DNA of 64,000 nucleotides from Procambarus clarkii (Eukaryota; Arthropoda; Malacostraca; Decapoda; Cambaridae): the NCBI RefSeq assembly GCF_040958095.1, contig NC_091217.1, positions 13,400,749-13,464,748 of the forward strand. The letters are read 5' to 3'. This document shows, piece after piece, positions 10,878 through 20,994 of the stretch. The first letter of the stretch is position 1, and every line of letters starts with the position of its first letter. A program made the position numbers and the translations under genes. The notes below the pieces were generated by a model, which saw nothing but the letters and a program-made list of their open reading frames with translations, was not told the DNA's origin and made no database searches.

Positions 10878-12293
10878 CAGTGGGGCCTCGACTTACAATG
10901 GTAATCCGTTTCCAGAGACGGATCATAAATCAAAGCGATTTTTCCCATAAGAAATAAGGGGAATTGAATTAATCCGTTCCCCACCCTCCAAAATATTAAC
11001 TTACAAATACATTTTATACTGAATACAATGTTTTTTCTAACTACAATACAGGACATAAGTTTATCTTACCTTTATGGAGATCTCTTGATGGCATATGGAA
11101 GATGGTGATGAGGGGGGAGGAAGAGAGGTGTTACTGTTTGGAAGGGCAGTCCCCTTCCATTATAACATCAGGCAATGATGACTTTTCTGGGGTACACTCT
11201 CTCTTACGTTTTGCCTGCATACCACTAGGACCTGGTTGTGATTCACTGCTTGTTTGTCTCACTAAAAACCTTTCCAGAGATTTTTGTTTTTCCATATGTT
11301 TTAATTTTTGTCTGTAGTGAGGCATCACAGTGTCATTATAAAGGTTAAGGCAACGGCCTACTGCACCGTGATTTGGGTGAGTTGTTTCAGCAAAAGTTTG
11401 CAATTCTTCCCATGCTGCACACATTTTCTTAATTAATGAGGAAGGGACATTCTGTACCGTCTCCTCCTCCCCTGAAGAAATTTCCTCAGCTGTCTCTTGT
11501 TGCTGTTCCTTGTGAAGTTCTTCGGTGGTCAGTTCTTCGCTGTGTTCCTCCACCAGCTCGCAACGCACAACACTCAGACCACTATGAATGCCACTTCTTT
11601 TTCTAAATTTCTCAAACCATCCCCTGCTTGCCTTAAACTATTTTGCATTTGCATCACTCGTTAAAAGGTCTTCATGCAATTTTCAGGCCTTTTCACAAAT
11701 GATGGCCTCTGAAACTCTATCACCCGCTAACTCTTTGCTGTGTATCCAAAATAATAATAACTGTTCAACATCCTCAAGTGTTTGTGTTATATGTTTCTTG
11801 ATTATTGATACACCTTTTGCCACTTTAGCTCTCATAATGTCCTTTTTCTTAGCCAGTATGGTGAATATCGTTGACTGAGATTTGTTGTACTGCCTAGCTA
11901 AGCTAGTTCAACAACTCGCACACCATCTTCATATTTACGAATAATCTCTTGTTTCTGCTCTATGGTCATCCTTACATAGGTTTTTGTATGTTGAGCCTTA
12001 TCATTGACTTTCCTGGGACTCATGGCGTGTTATATAATAATTACTTTAATGTTCAAAATGCAAAAAATCACCACAAAAGCGGAAATTCTTATAGGTGCGA
12101 TCGTCACTAAGCTGGCAGCTGTAGTAAACTGAGGCAGGTCAACCTGTGTGACCGGAAACCATGCGTTCGGGTCCGTCGATCCGAACGTGTACCAACAAAT
12201 ATCGTTAGTCGACGACACCATCGTATGTCGAGTCACATTTTTCGATCAAATTTACATCGTAACTCAAAATTATCGTAAGTCGAGGTGCCACTG
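10878..12293 (-). mobile_element. Tigger/pogo DNA transposon with catalytic domain deleted
   Basis: Ends are CAGTGGGGCCTCGACTTAC (10878) and its inverse ...GTAAGTCGAGGTGCCACTG (ending 12293), each flanked by TA. On the - strand a CENP-B-type helix-turn-helix region starts MSPRKVNDKAQHT (12021) and runs to a GWFEKFRKRSGIHS-like motif near 11590. It then jumps directly to the Tigger C-terminal tail (ELTTEELHKEQQQE..., SSLIKKMCAAWEELQ, ...LERFLVRQ; 11568-11131). The DDE domain that should lie between is missing. The remnant could bind ends but not catalyse. Its left flank is Gypsy and its right flank piggyBac. Confidence 0.85.
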
Positions 12294-13276
12294 TATAACA
12301 AAAACATGCATTTGGTTGATAAATGTGACATGATGGTGGGTGCTGTTGAGTGTGTACGTAAAACAGTGAAGTGGACCAAAAAGATGTTTTTTCACCTTGT
12401 TGATGTAACCATGCTGAACAGTTTTAATATGTATCTGGTGAAAACAGGTCATAAACCAACATTCTGTGGTCTAGTTTTTCTGTTGTGACAATTACCTGTA
12501 CTAACAAAGTTTGGCAAAGACATTCCTGGCATACAAAGACCAATTCAGATCCCAGTATTGCACCATGCTACTACACCCAGGCTGACTTATAGGGAGGGCT
12601 TTCAATTACACAGACTAAAAAATTTACCACCAAGGAAAGTGTGCAATAGCCCAGCGTGAATGCTTTGTTTGTAAAACCACACAAATGAAACGTGTGTCGT
12701 CCCTTTGTGTCATGTCAATTGCTTCAACCACTGCCAGTCTCCAGGACTCCTAAATGCCCAATAATGGTGAAAAAACCTGTACATATTGAGTAAGTGGTTG
12801 TATATAGTGTCTATATTGATGACAAATCTGAATACATATTATATATATTGTAAAAGAAAACATTTGTATGCACAAAATTGTGACACTAATATGTGAGTGT
12901 GCATTGAATGTATGCAAGTTACATTATAATACAACATCAAGTGACAATATATTGAACAGTATCAGTGAAAAAATTATAGTAAAATAGACCTAGACACTGT
13001 AAATAATGCAGCGAAAATAAATTCGTTGCATCTCTGTCAGCTTGAATGCAGCGCACGACACCACCGTGACGCACACTGCTGGACTACGCACTTGCTGTGA
13101 CATCATAATCAAATTTCTCGGCTCATTCATGTCATTGATAAGTAAATTAAAAAAAAAAAATTCCCATGATCAGGGAACACATTTGAACACCTTTACAAGA
13201 CAAAATAATGGTTTGGAATTTTTTTTCCTTGCGCCTGGCCATGTTGCAGGCTATAATCGCAAGCGCCTCCCAAGGG
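12294..13276 (+). mobile_element. 3' half of a piggyBac transposon
   Basis: The + frame from 12296 reads NKNMHLVDKCDMMVG..., then FFHLVDVTMLNSFNMYLVKT, KFGKDIPGIQRP and a zinc-finger-like VPLCHVNCFNH tail (to about 12750): the end of the DDE domain and the C-terminal Cys-rich region of PGBD-type transposases. Stops interrupt it. Downstream come the subterminal repeat (about 12880-13020), then ...CAAGGG with TTAA at 13277-13280, the canonical piggyBac target. This copy ties the widespread subterminal sequence to piggyBac. The 5' half is replaced by the Tigger element. Confidence 0.8.
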
Positions 13277-13559
13277 TTAATGTTCCTCAGAATACTAAAC
13301 ACTTACTGCACTGTGTATATTAGCTAAGAATTCACTGTAATTACTTTAATTTTGCATAGAACACAGGTATTTTAATGCAAAAATTCACAACAGTGCACAA
13401 TACAGCAGCAACTGACCTCTTACCTAGCCTTCTATACATGTGGTGTTCCAACTCACAGCTGCACAGCAGTTGTCAGCAATTTTGTTTGATGAGTTTTCAG
13501 CACTGTCAACACAACAGACAGTTCACTGCATGATCAGCATGAAGAATTGTGTAGCACAG

Positions 13560-13822
13560 AGCGTCATTTTGTACACAGCATCAGTAGACATCACACAGCT
13601 TCAGTTTGCACATAGCTTCCTCAACACACAGCTTTAGTCACCACATAGCTTCCTCAGCACACAGCTTCAGTCAGCTCAGCTTTAGTCAGCACACAGCTTC
13701 AGTTAGCACAAAGCTTCAATCAGCAGTAAGCTTCAATCACAACACAGTTTCAGTTAGCACATAGCATTGGTAGAACACAGCATTGGTAGCACACAGCATT
13801 AGTGTGATGCTCAGCCAGCATG
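13560..13822. repeat. Degenerate minisatellite
   Basis: Imperfect repeats of CACACAGCTTCAGT(CAG) at roughly 16-24 bp spacing, e.g. near 13590, 13652, 13690 and 13740, ending as CACAGCATTGGTAG units near 13770-13800. Confidence 0.8.
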
Positions 13823-13825
13823 TTT

Positions 13826-13856
13826 TCTCCTCCTCCTCCTCCTCCTCCTCCTCTGG
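13826..13856. repeat. (TCC)n microsatellite
   Basis: About nine consecutive TCC units. Confidence 0.9.
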
Positions 13857-14178
13857 GGCAAGACAGCATGCTTGTCTCTTGTGTTTTGAGCTTTGCAAAT
13901 ACTTGCCTTCACTGATTATCTTCGCCCCCAGTATGGTATTCCGTGTTGCTGTGGATGGCCTTGGTTGTAGGGTTAATGTAAAGCCATTGCTTGGTTACCG
14001 ACTTTAATATTTATAATGGTACATGACTAGCAGCATCTAACCCTAAGCACTCTGTTGTATACATACTGCTGGAGTATGAAAGGCATTGCATACAAACAGA
14101 TGGTGCCATTTGCTATGAATTGTTATGATCCCAGGTAGCCAAAAAACGAGTCTCCCCTTTGAGAATTATTATATCATG

Positions 14179-14425
14179 CAGGGGTGCCAGATTTAAGTCG
14201 CCAAAAGTTGCGAGCTGAAGAACTAAATGTCACAAACTTTACAATAAAAGTAGCCAAATATTTTTTTTCCAATTAATTCGCTTTTCAGAATAAACAGCCC
14301 AGCTTATTTTAACTGTCACCGAAAAAGTAGTAAGTAGCGACATACATAGCTGGCTTTTTAATTGAATACAATTATCCTAATTGGTAACCCAATTGGGCTA
14401 CTAGTAGCCCAATCTGGCATCCCTG
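14179..14425. mobile_element. hAT-type MITE with imperfect 8-bp target duplication
   Basis: Termini are CAGGGGTGCCAGATT and the inverse of CAGGGATGCCAGATT, 247 bp apart. The flanks are ATATCATG (14171-14178) and CTATCAGG (14426-14433), matching at 6 of 8 positions. CAGRG ends and 8-bp duplications are hAT hallmarks. No coding sequence, so it is non-autonomous. Confidence 0.78.
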
Positions 14426-14429
14426 CTAT

Positions 14430-15708
14430 CAGGCCTGACCTGACTAGGAGGTCAAAGAAATATAGACATGAAGATTCATATGTAAAATAATTGGTTGGAT
14501 TTGATAGATAATTTAAGAATATGGGCAGTGAATCAGAAAATAAGCAAATGACTTGACACAAGATGTGGAGAGTTAGCTGGAGGTGTGAGGCTCACTTAAG
14601 AGGAGCTTGAGCTCACTTGAGCTGAAGAAATCATGAGGGGAGGGCATGCTCCGTTTGGGCCCCCCTGGTGAATAAGAACCCCTGTTTGATATACCTTCAA
14701 GAGGAAGGAAGTGGACAGACGTCTCAACTGAAGAATAAGTTAGGAGGCATGTTAGCTCAAGTCAGGAACTGCAGAAGGTGTTGAGGGGGCAGTTAAAGCA
14801 GTTCTGTGGGTAGCCTGAGGCGCCCTTAGTGTCGCCGCCCCATCGAGGAGCGCCCTGTAGGAGACCTTTTTGTGGTAAGCACAATTTTAACCAGTTTACA
14901 GTGATTGCCTATAGTTGACCGTGTGCCCAGCGATCGTAGTGAATGTTTATTGATACATTAGGCATATTTTATTAAGGCAGAAGCCCTAAAATAAGAGAGT
15001 AAAGTTGGAGGAATGTCTTGGAGGGCGGAGCGACATCTGTCCACTCTGACCACTGGAGGGCAACTGAGGGGCCAGCCACCAGCTGCCTCGAGGGCCGCCG
15101 GGCCAGGCGGAGGATGGACCAACCCAAACGGGGCAGTCCACACTCACAGCATGTAGAGAGCAGAGAGATGTTGGGTGTAAACATATTGTGTGGTTTATTT
15201 CATTTATGTGTTTATAGGGAAACATTTTTATTGGTGTGTCAATGAGTTGCAGGTTTGTCTGGGGAAGGAGTTGCTGAGAACTTCGAAGCCAGCAGAGAGG
15301 GAGTAGTTGATGAGACTCCAAGGTTGTGGAAGGTACTGAGCTCTGTGGGAGAGCAGCCATACAGTGAGGAAGAGAACCTCAAGTTGTGAGTAGTGCAATG
15401 AAGTTTCACATGCTTCTGTGATACCAGTGGTAAAGCAACATTGTTTCTCAAGGAAGACTTCATGGTGTAGCAGCCGGGAGAGCTGTGGAGGACCCTGGTA
15501 GACGGTTCTAAAAAGACCTGATGATGTCAGGAAGGCCCTGACATCATCAGGTCTGACAGCTGAAAAGAACTTCCAGATGTGGAAGGGACGTTCTTGTTGA
15601 CAAATTGTAGGGAGTTGGTAGAGTGTTTGGTTGTTATTAGTGTGAAAGACGCAGTGAAAGGTGAGTGGTTGATTACCATTTTTGTGCCAAGAAGTACTTA
15701 AACTTAAG
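14430..15708. other. Unclassified repeat-like region, possibly LTR-derived
   Basis: GC-richer than its surroundings and lacking long conserved frames. It holds a perfect 18-bp-arm hairpin (15514-15554). With 15980-16740, which ends with a CAATAAATG polyadenylation signal at about 16361-16370, it may be one large LTR or untranslated retroelement region split by the SINE at 15709. No partner LTR is in the window, so the class is uncertain. Confidence 0.3.
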
Positions 15709-15978
15709 TCTCCGTGGTGTAGTAGTAAGACACTCGCCTGGCGTTCCGCGAGCGCTATGTCATGGGTTCGTATCCTGGCTGGGGAGGATTTACTGGGCGC
15801 AAATCCTAACTGTAGCCTCTGTTTAATGCAACAGTAAAATGTGTACTTGGATGAAAAAACGATTCTTCGCGGCAGGGGATCGTATTCCAGGGACCTGCCC
15901 GAAACGCTACGCGTACTAGTGGCTGTACAAGAATGTAACAACTCTTGTATATATCTCAAAAAAAAAAAAAAAAAAAAA
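15709..15978 (+). mobile_element. tRNA-derived SINE, family 3, with LINE-like 3' tail and poly-A
   Basis: The tRNA-like head (TCCGTGGTGTAGTAGTAAG... A-box region; GGGTTCGTATCC B-box at 15764-15775) leads into a body ending GACCTGCCCGAAACGC...GTACTAGTGGCTGTACAAG and then a run of about 20 A (15958-15978). The tail matches the 3' end of L2-like LINE sequence at 22449-22570 and 62810-62860, so the SINE was probably mobilised by that LINE. Confidence 0.8.
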
Positions 15979-17090
15979 GTATAGAGTTACAACCGTGGGC
16001 TGGATTACCTGCAGAGACATACATATGTGTTCTAGGACTGATAGGATGATTGATTGATCATTGTTGTATATCAAGGAATATTTATGATGATATTTATGTC
16101 ATTGCAGTTATAGACTGGTTTTCCTTGTATGCATTTATGTATATGTGTATATATATTCTCTTGCTGATAGTGCAATATTGCCTTATGAGACTTGACCTAC
16201 TTGGTGAGGTTGATGGTATAAGTGATGAGATAGCAGTTAGGCTACCACTTGATAAGCAGATGACAGAGTCCTGATGGTATTGGAGTGCAACCTGACTACA
16301 ATAGTATAGAGTGTTGGAGATATATTATTATATGTGTATATGTATTGTCCATGTGCCTTGTCCAATAAATGTATTCAAATTTTCTGGTGTTTGCCCTTGT
16401 CCTAGTGAGGCTTCCCAGAAAATAGGAAAGAGAGAGAGAGAAAGAACCAAGAACCAAAGCTGCGGACAGGGTAGTACGGAGCAACATCAAAGAAAAGGGG
16501 AGATCATACCACATAAGGAGAGAGTGGGGAGTCACGGCGGCTCGAGTGGGTGTGCGCACGTGACAACGAGGCTAGTGTTGGAGTCGCATCCCCTGAATTT
16601 GTGACGCTGAGCCCCTCTCCAAGTGCCAGAAGCCCCCAGGGTGATCTCCTGGTCAAAGTAAGCACTCTACGGAATTTTGGGTTGGTTGTCCGAAAGGAAG
16701 GACGACCAACGAGAACAACATCAACAACACCATAATAGAATATGAAAGGTACCATCTTAGCATACAGTAACTTCAGGGTGCCACAAGGTGCTTCCCCCAA
16801 AAAAACTTTGTTAATGCTAAAAGCAGTCACTATTGACCCATTAAGCCGATTAAAATATTCTGTAAAATATAGTACAGTATACCAAGGATAAGCTGTTTAT
16901 ATCAGTTCAGACTTAATATTGTGCCAGTCTCAATCTGGGACACATCAGCAATAAATTAGATTAGTGTCCAAGAAGAGGAGACAACAGACAGCCAGAAGTG
17001 ACACTAGACAGAATCAAAGTTATTATAGAAGATTAAAAAACACCTGGAGGAATTGATTATAGCAAAAGCAATATGGCCACACCAGATATC
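15979..17090. other. Unclassified retroelement-like region
   Basis: Contains a polyadenylation-type CAATAAA (about 16361) and a GC-rich segment at 16420-16740 with no conserved frame. The rest shows nothing recognisable. Confidence 0.3.
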
Positions 17091-17099
17091 ATGCTAATT

Positions 17100-17780
17100 G
17101 AAGAAATCTACAGGAATTTGTAACACTAGAAACAAGAGAGCTAACAGAAATCTAGAAAAAGCAAATGTAGCCCCAATATTCAAATAAGAAGACATGTAAT
17201 AAAGCTAAACATAGAGCACTCAACTACAGACCAATGTCACTTAACATGTATCCCATGTAAAATACTGGAAAGTCATCACAAAATTTTTTTTTACATTTGG
17301 AGAGAGTAAATTTTGTAATGGAGGAACAAGGATTTATTTTATAGTAGGGTCACCAAAATAATCCTAGAGAATGAAGGCTCAATAGAGTCCATCTTCATAG
17401 ACTGCCAGAAACCCTTTGCTACAGTTCCTCACAAAAGACTAATACACAAGTTGGAGAAACAAGCAGGGATGAGAAGAAAGACAGTGAACTCGGTAAGAGT
17501 ACCTGCTGAACAGAAAAAAGGTCTCAGTCAGAGAGAATGTATTAAGACGAGGTGTTTCACAGGGCTTTGTCACAGGACTTGTCTTTGTAAGTTAAGTAAA
17601 TAACATTCCAGAGGGAATGAACATATACATGTCAATGTTTGTATATGATGCAAATTAATAAGGAGAGTAAGAACTGAAGAGGACTGTAAAATGACGCAAG
17701 AAGACCCTAACAAACTTCAGGAATAAGATAAATGGGTGCTAGAATTAAATTAAAATAAATAAAAGATAATAAAGATGTTC
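17100..17780 (+). pseudogene. Old, decayed LINE reverse transcriptase
   Basis: Conserved RT pieces survive in shifting frames: ANVAPIFK (17164), ESIFIDCQKPFATVPHKRLI (about 17385), LRRGVSQGFVTG (about 17545), then NNIPEGMNIYMSMFVYDAN where an ADD motif would stand. Order and spacing match CR1/Jockey-group RT domains. Many stops; inactive. Confidence 0.75.
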
Positions 17781-17869
17781 AAGAGAAACAAGTAACCTGT
17801 AAGCTATGAGGCAAGGCATAAGAGACAATTCATTCTTTTGGGGGACAGGAAGCCTGTGAATACACATGC

Positions 17870-18060
17870 AGGCTTTTATCGAGGCCCCAAGGTCGAACTT
17901 CTGATCCTCCCTAGGATGCAACCCCCCACAACAGATGACTAACTCCCAGGTGCTATTTTACCACTAGGTGAACCATATCAGTCCCACCCACCCAAGATTT
18001 AAACTCAGGATTTATGACCGAGTCGAGAACAAACCCAACTGTACTACTAAGACCCAGATA
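17870..18060 (-). mobile_element. Inverted SINE copy (families 1/2 body)
   Basis: ACTCCCAGGTGCTATTTTACCACTAGGTGAAC is the reverse complement of the shared SINE body; the degraded tRNA-like head would be near 17995-18055. Confidence 0.6.
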
Positions 18061-18439
18061 GGTAAACACAGCGCTGTTATTAAACTCGAGTTTGGTACTA
18101 ACAATCTAAAAAATATTTCTATAACATATATACAGTGCTATATATCTTTATTATAATCTTTTCTTTACCTGAGAAAGGCCACATTAGCCTTTGATTCTGG
18201 CTGGGCACAGGCACAAATCTTTTCCTTTACAACCCAGGAAAAGTTCCACGGCGGAGAAATATATTTGTTTGCGACATCGCCTCTCTTCATCTTGCTCATT
18301 TTCAGACTATTAATGAGGTTCTGTTGAAAATCTCAGGAAGGCAGCAAGTCCTGATGAAAGAAAAGGAAGAAAAAGTGGTACTGAATGGATAACATTCTGA
18401 GTGGAGCACAATGATAGGTAAAAAAAAAAATCAATGTTA

Positions 18440-18680
18440 ATTGTAATGAAATACAGTGTAGCTCATTCTGGGTCAGCCCCAGTGGCTTCCTGAAGCTATC
18501 TCACCAAGATGGCTCTCCACTACTCCAGCACAATCACAAGAATCCTGTTTGGCCTACTGGGGACCAGAGCCAGAACCTGGCCCCCATAGTGTGGCAAACA
18601 GAGCTGAGGACTATTATCATCACCCCATCAGGAAAGCAACCAGAAGGTCAGTGAAACTTTACATACAATCTGCAAAACTG
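18440..18680 (+). mobile_element. Solo DIRS terminal-repeat fragment
   Basis: GGCTTCCTGAAGCTATCTCACCAAGATGG, then TTGGCCTACTGGGGACCAG and GCCAGAACCTGGCCCC match the left terminal repeats of the DIRS copies at 51.66, 33.0 and 39.4 kb. No internal DIRS sequence is attached. Confidence 0.6.
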
Positions 18681-18777
18681 ATAGAAAATGAAGCAATGAA
18701 ATGGCCAAATGACTGCAAACTGTGTAGATGTAAACCCATTAGCATCAATAACCACAATACAAAGCCCCTTTGTTTAA

Positions 18778-19860
18778 CCCTTAACATGCTAGGGGTATAA
18801 TATCCTTTCTTCCCCACAGGCGCATGTAATTTTGAAAAAAAAAAAATATTTTTTCTTCCTAACCTGTTAATTTGTGTTTATTGATCACGGGAAAAATAAT
18901 AAAAAAATCGTAAGTGGCATATATTGCCCACTATAGGGCGGGGAAGTCTGGCAAAAAACAGGCGCTGACTCTGCGTGCGTCCCAGGTGGTCTGTTGATCG
19001 CCAGCTGTCAGGCCGGAGTTGCCACAAAGAGATAATTACCTAATTATTTCAATGTCTCCAATTGATTTTTGATAGTTTTTTTGCTGTAATATTATTCAAT
19101 AGTGTGTAGTTTGATATATTTATATAATAAAATGAGTGAATCATCGCTGTACTCAAAAATATGGTGTGCATATTGTTGATTCAATTATGTTCATCAATCA
19201 GTGAACAAATACTTTGTCGGTTATTACACTATATACACAGGTTATATATAAGTATCTGCATGTTTTGTTCACCATAACGAACCACTAAGTAGCTATTATG
19301 AGTCAAAAAGTAACGAGGAGTGACCGCCATGTACCAGCCAGTCACTCACGCCCTCCCTCAAGTCATCTGAATCACCCACATTCTCCTCCCACAATACTGT
19401 TTTTGCTTTTATTCACTATATACAGACGTTATATATAAGTATCTACATTTGTGTTCATCATAACGAGCCACTAAGTTGGTATGCTGAGTGGCAGTGGCAG
19501 TGACAGGCAGTGGCAGCCCGCCACTGGCTGCCACTCCCTCCCTCCCTCACCTCACCTGACTTGCCACCATTCTCCACCAACCATACTGTTTTTGCTTTTA
19601 TATACAGACGTTATATATAAGTATTTACATGTTTTGTTCACCATAACTGTACATCTAAGCTTGTATGGTGAGTAAAGGCACAAAGACGTAGGACCTCACA
19701 CAGTCAGCTGATGGCTGCCGCCCTCAAGGCCAGACGCACTAATATTTCTCCTCCAACAATACTGTTTGTGGTGTTATTACGCTATATACACACATTATAT
19801 ATAAATATCTACCTGTTTTATTCACCATACTTGTACAAATAAGCCGGTCAAAATTTTTCT
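18778..19860 (-). mobile_element. piggyBac 3' end with expanded subterminal array
   Basis: TTAA (18774-18777) is followed by CCCTTAACATGC..., then the conserved 3' block (TCGTAAGTGGCATAT..., GGGGAAGTCTGGCAA) and the GCTGTAATATTATTCAATAGTGTGTA subterminal motif, in reverse orientation to the 29.2- and 50.9-kb copies. Beyond it lie tandem subterminal units (next entry). No transposase sequence remains. Confidence 0.65.
19200..19850 (-). repeat. Tandem array, ~184-bp unit, about 3.5 copies
   Basis: The motif TTATATATAAGTATCTACAT recurs at about 19243, 19429, 19611 and 19795 (spacing 182-186), each copy continuing TTTTGTTCACCATAACG(A)... and a CCTCCCTC-rich stretch. Part of the unit also appears at about 62000-62050 and 50135-50165 in the opposite orientation. 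Confidence 0.85.
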
Positions 19861-19910
19861 ACAATGTACCTTTTTATCTTACCTGATATGTTACCTTATC
19901 TTGCAGCTAC

Positions 19911-20095
19911 CTTGCAATGATTTTGGGGCTCAACGTCCCCGTGGCCTGATCCTCGACCAGGCCTCTTCCAGGACTGTTAGATTAAGGACCTGCTCGAAAC
20001 ACTGCGTGTTAGTGGCTTTGCAAGAATGTAAAAATACCAGTCTTATGTAATCTCGGAAACCCATTTTACCTTCTTGTAAATAAAATTATTATTTT
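19911..20095 (+). mobile_element. Headless SINE/LINE 3' tail
   Basis: CTCGACCAGGCCTCTTCC, GACCTGCTCGAAACACTGCGTG, TAGTGGCTTTGCAAGAATG and a TAAATAAAATTATTATT end match the SINE tail at 15895-15960. The tRNA head is missing, consistent with 5' truncation. Confidence 0.65.
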
Positions 20096-20245
20096 TATAT
20101 TACCAGGCAGCCCAGAGCCCCAACCCTTACCTGCTCCACTTCTTAGTCTGGAGCTAATAGACAACAAAATGACAAATCAGTGAACCTGGTCGGGGAGAGA
20201 GAAAGTTAGGGAACAATCGGGGCTCACCCAGAAAGAGACATTTCA

Positions 20246-20994
20246 TTACATTTAATACTGGGGTTTCTGGAAGGAACTCCTTGGTGGCTCCTTGAAACTA
20301 ACAAACCATGGAGAAACAAGAAAACAAGAGACTTATCAGGAAGGAGATAAGGCTAGACCTAGGATGAGGATGAGAACACAGGGTGGGAAACCCAGCCCAG
20401 CATATACCTAAGACCAACAGGGACCAAGGACACTAACTAATTACCAGGCCACTAAGATCCTGCTCGACCTCCAAAACCCTGAAGTCTGAATATTAGTCTA
20501 TGTAAGTATACTTCCGATGAGGTATACTTACGAATGTCATGAGCCCGAGAGCTGGCTAGAATTGATGACACTGTACACAACTTAGGAAATATGTGCCATT
20601 GAACAGGAGACCAAGGAAACAGGGTCAGTCAACAACACATCCATAAAGACAGAACTGGTGACATGTAAGTGGTTACTGAGTGGCGACGAACAGCCGCCAC
20701 TGGACACAACAAATGATGCACCCCCAGCCGAACTAACCAAGCACTAGTCTCCAAAGAACCCCCTCCGGAAACTAGCCAACTCATTTTTTGCCAGAAAAGA
20801 AAGAGAAGACTGTAGATGAGCAAACCACCCATCAAGGGCAAACAAATGAAACCCACACCTCTGGAGAAAAGCACAAAGTTCACCTACTCAACAGCCAGAG
20901 ATAAGAGCTAGCAAAACAAAGCTTTGAGAAAAACATCCTTGGTTCAACGAAACGAAACCATGAACGAAAGGAGGAAAGAAACCTGGTCAAGATA
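20246..20994 (-). mobile_element. DIRS recombinase 3' part, truncated
   Basis: The - strand reads GVHHLLCPVAAVRRHSVTTY (about 20720), matching the recombinase of other DIRS copies (GVHHVLCPV... at 33.9 kb), and a downstream GFGRSSRILVAW region (about 20470). The left end carries the terminal motif (TTGGTGGCTCCTTGAAACTAAC near 20280). The 5' side is replaced at about 20994 by LINE sequence. A 10-bp-arm hairpin (GTAAGTATAC...GTATACTTAC) is at 20502-20531. Confidence 0.65.

Noticed and set aside
15228..15959. 243-codon - strand open frame
   Set aside because: Reads antisense through the SINE tail and the hairpin region; no recognisable domain.
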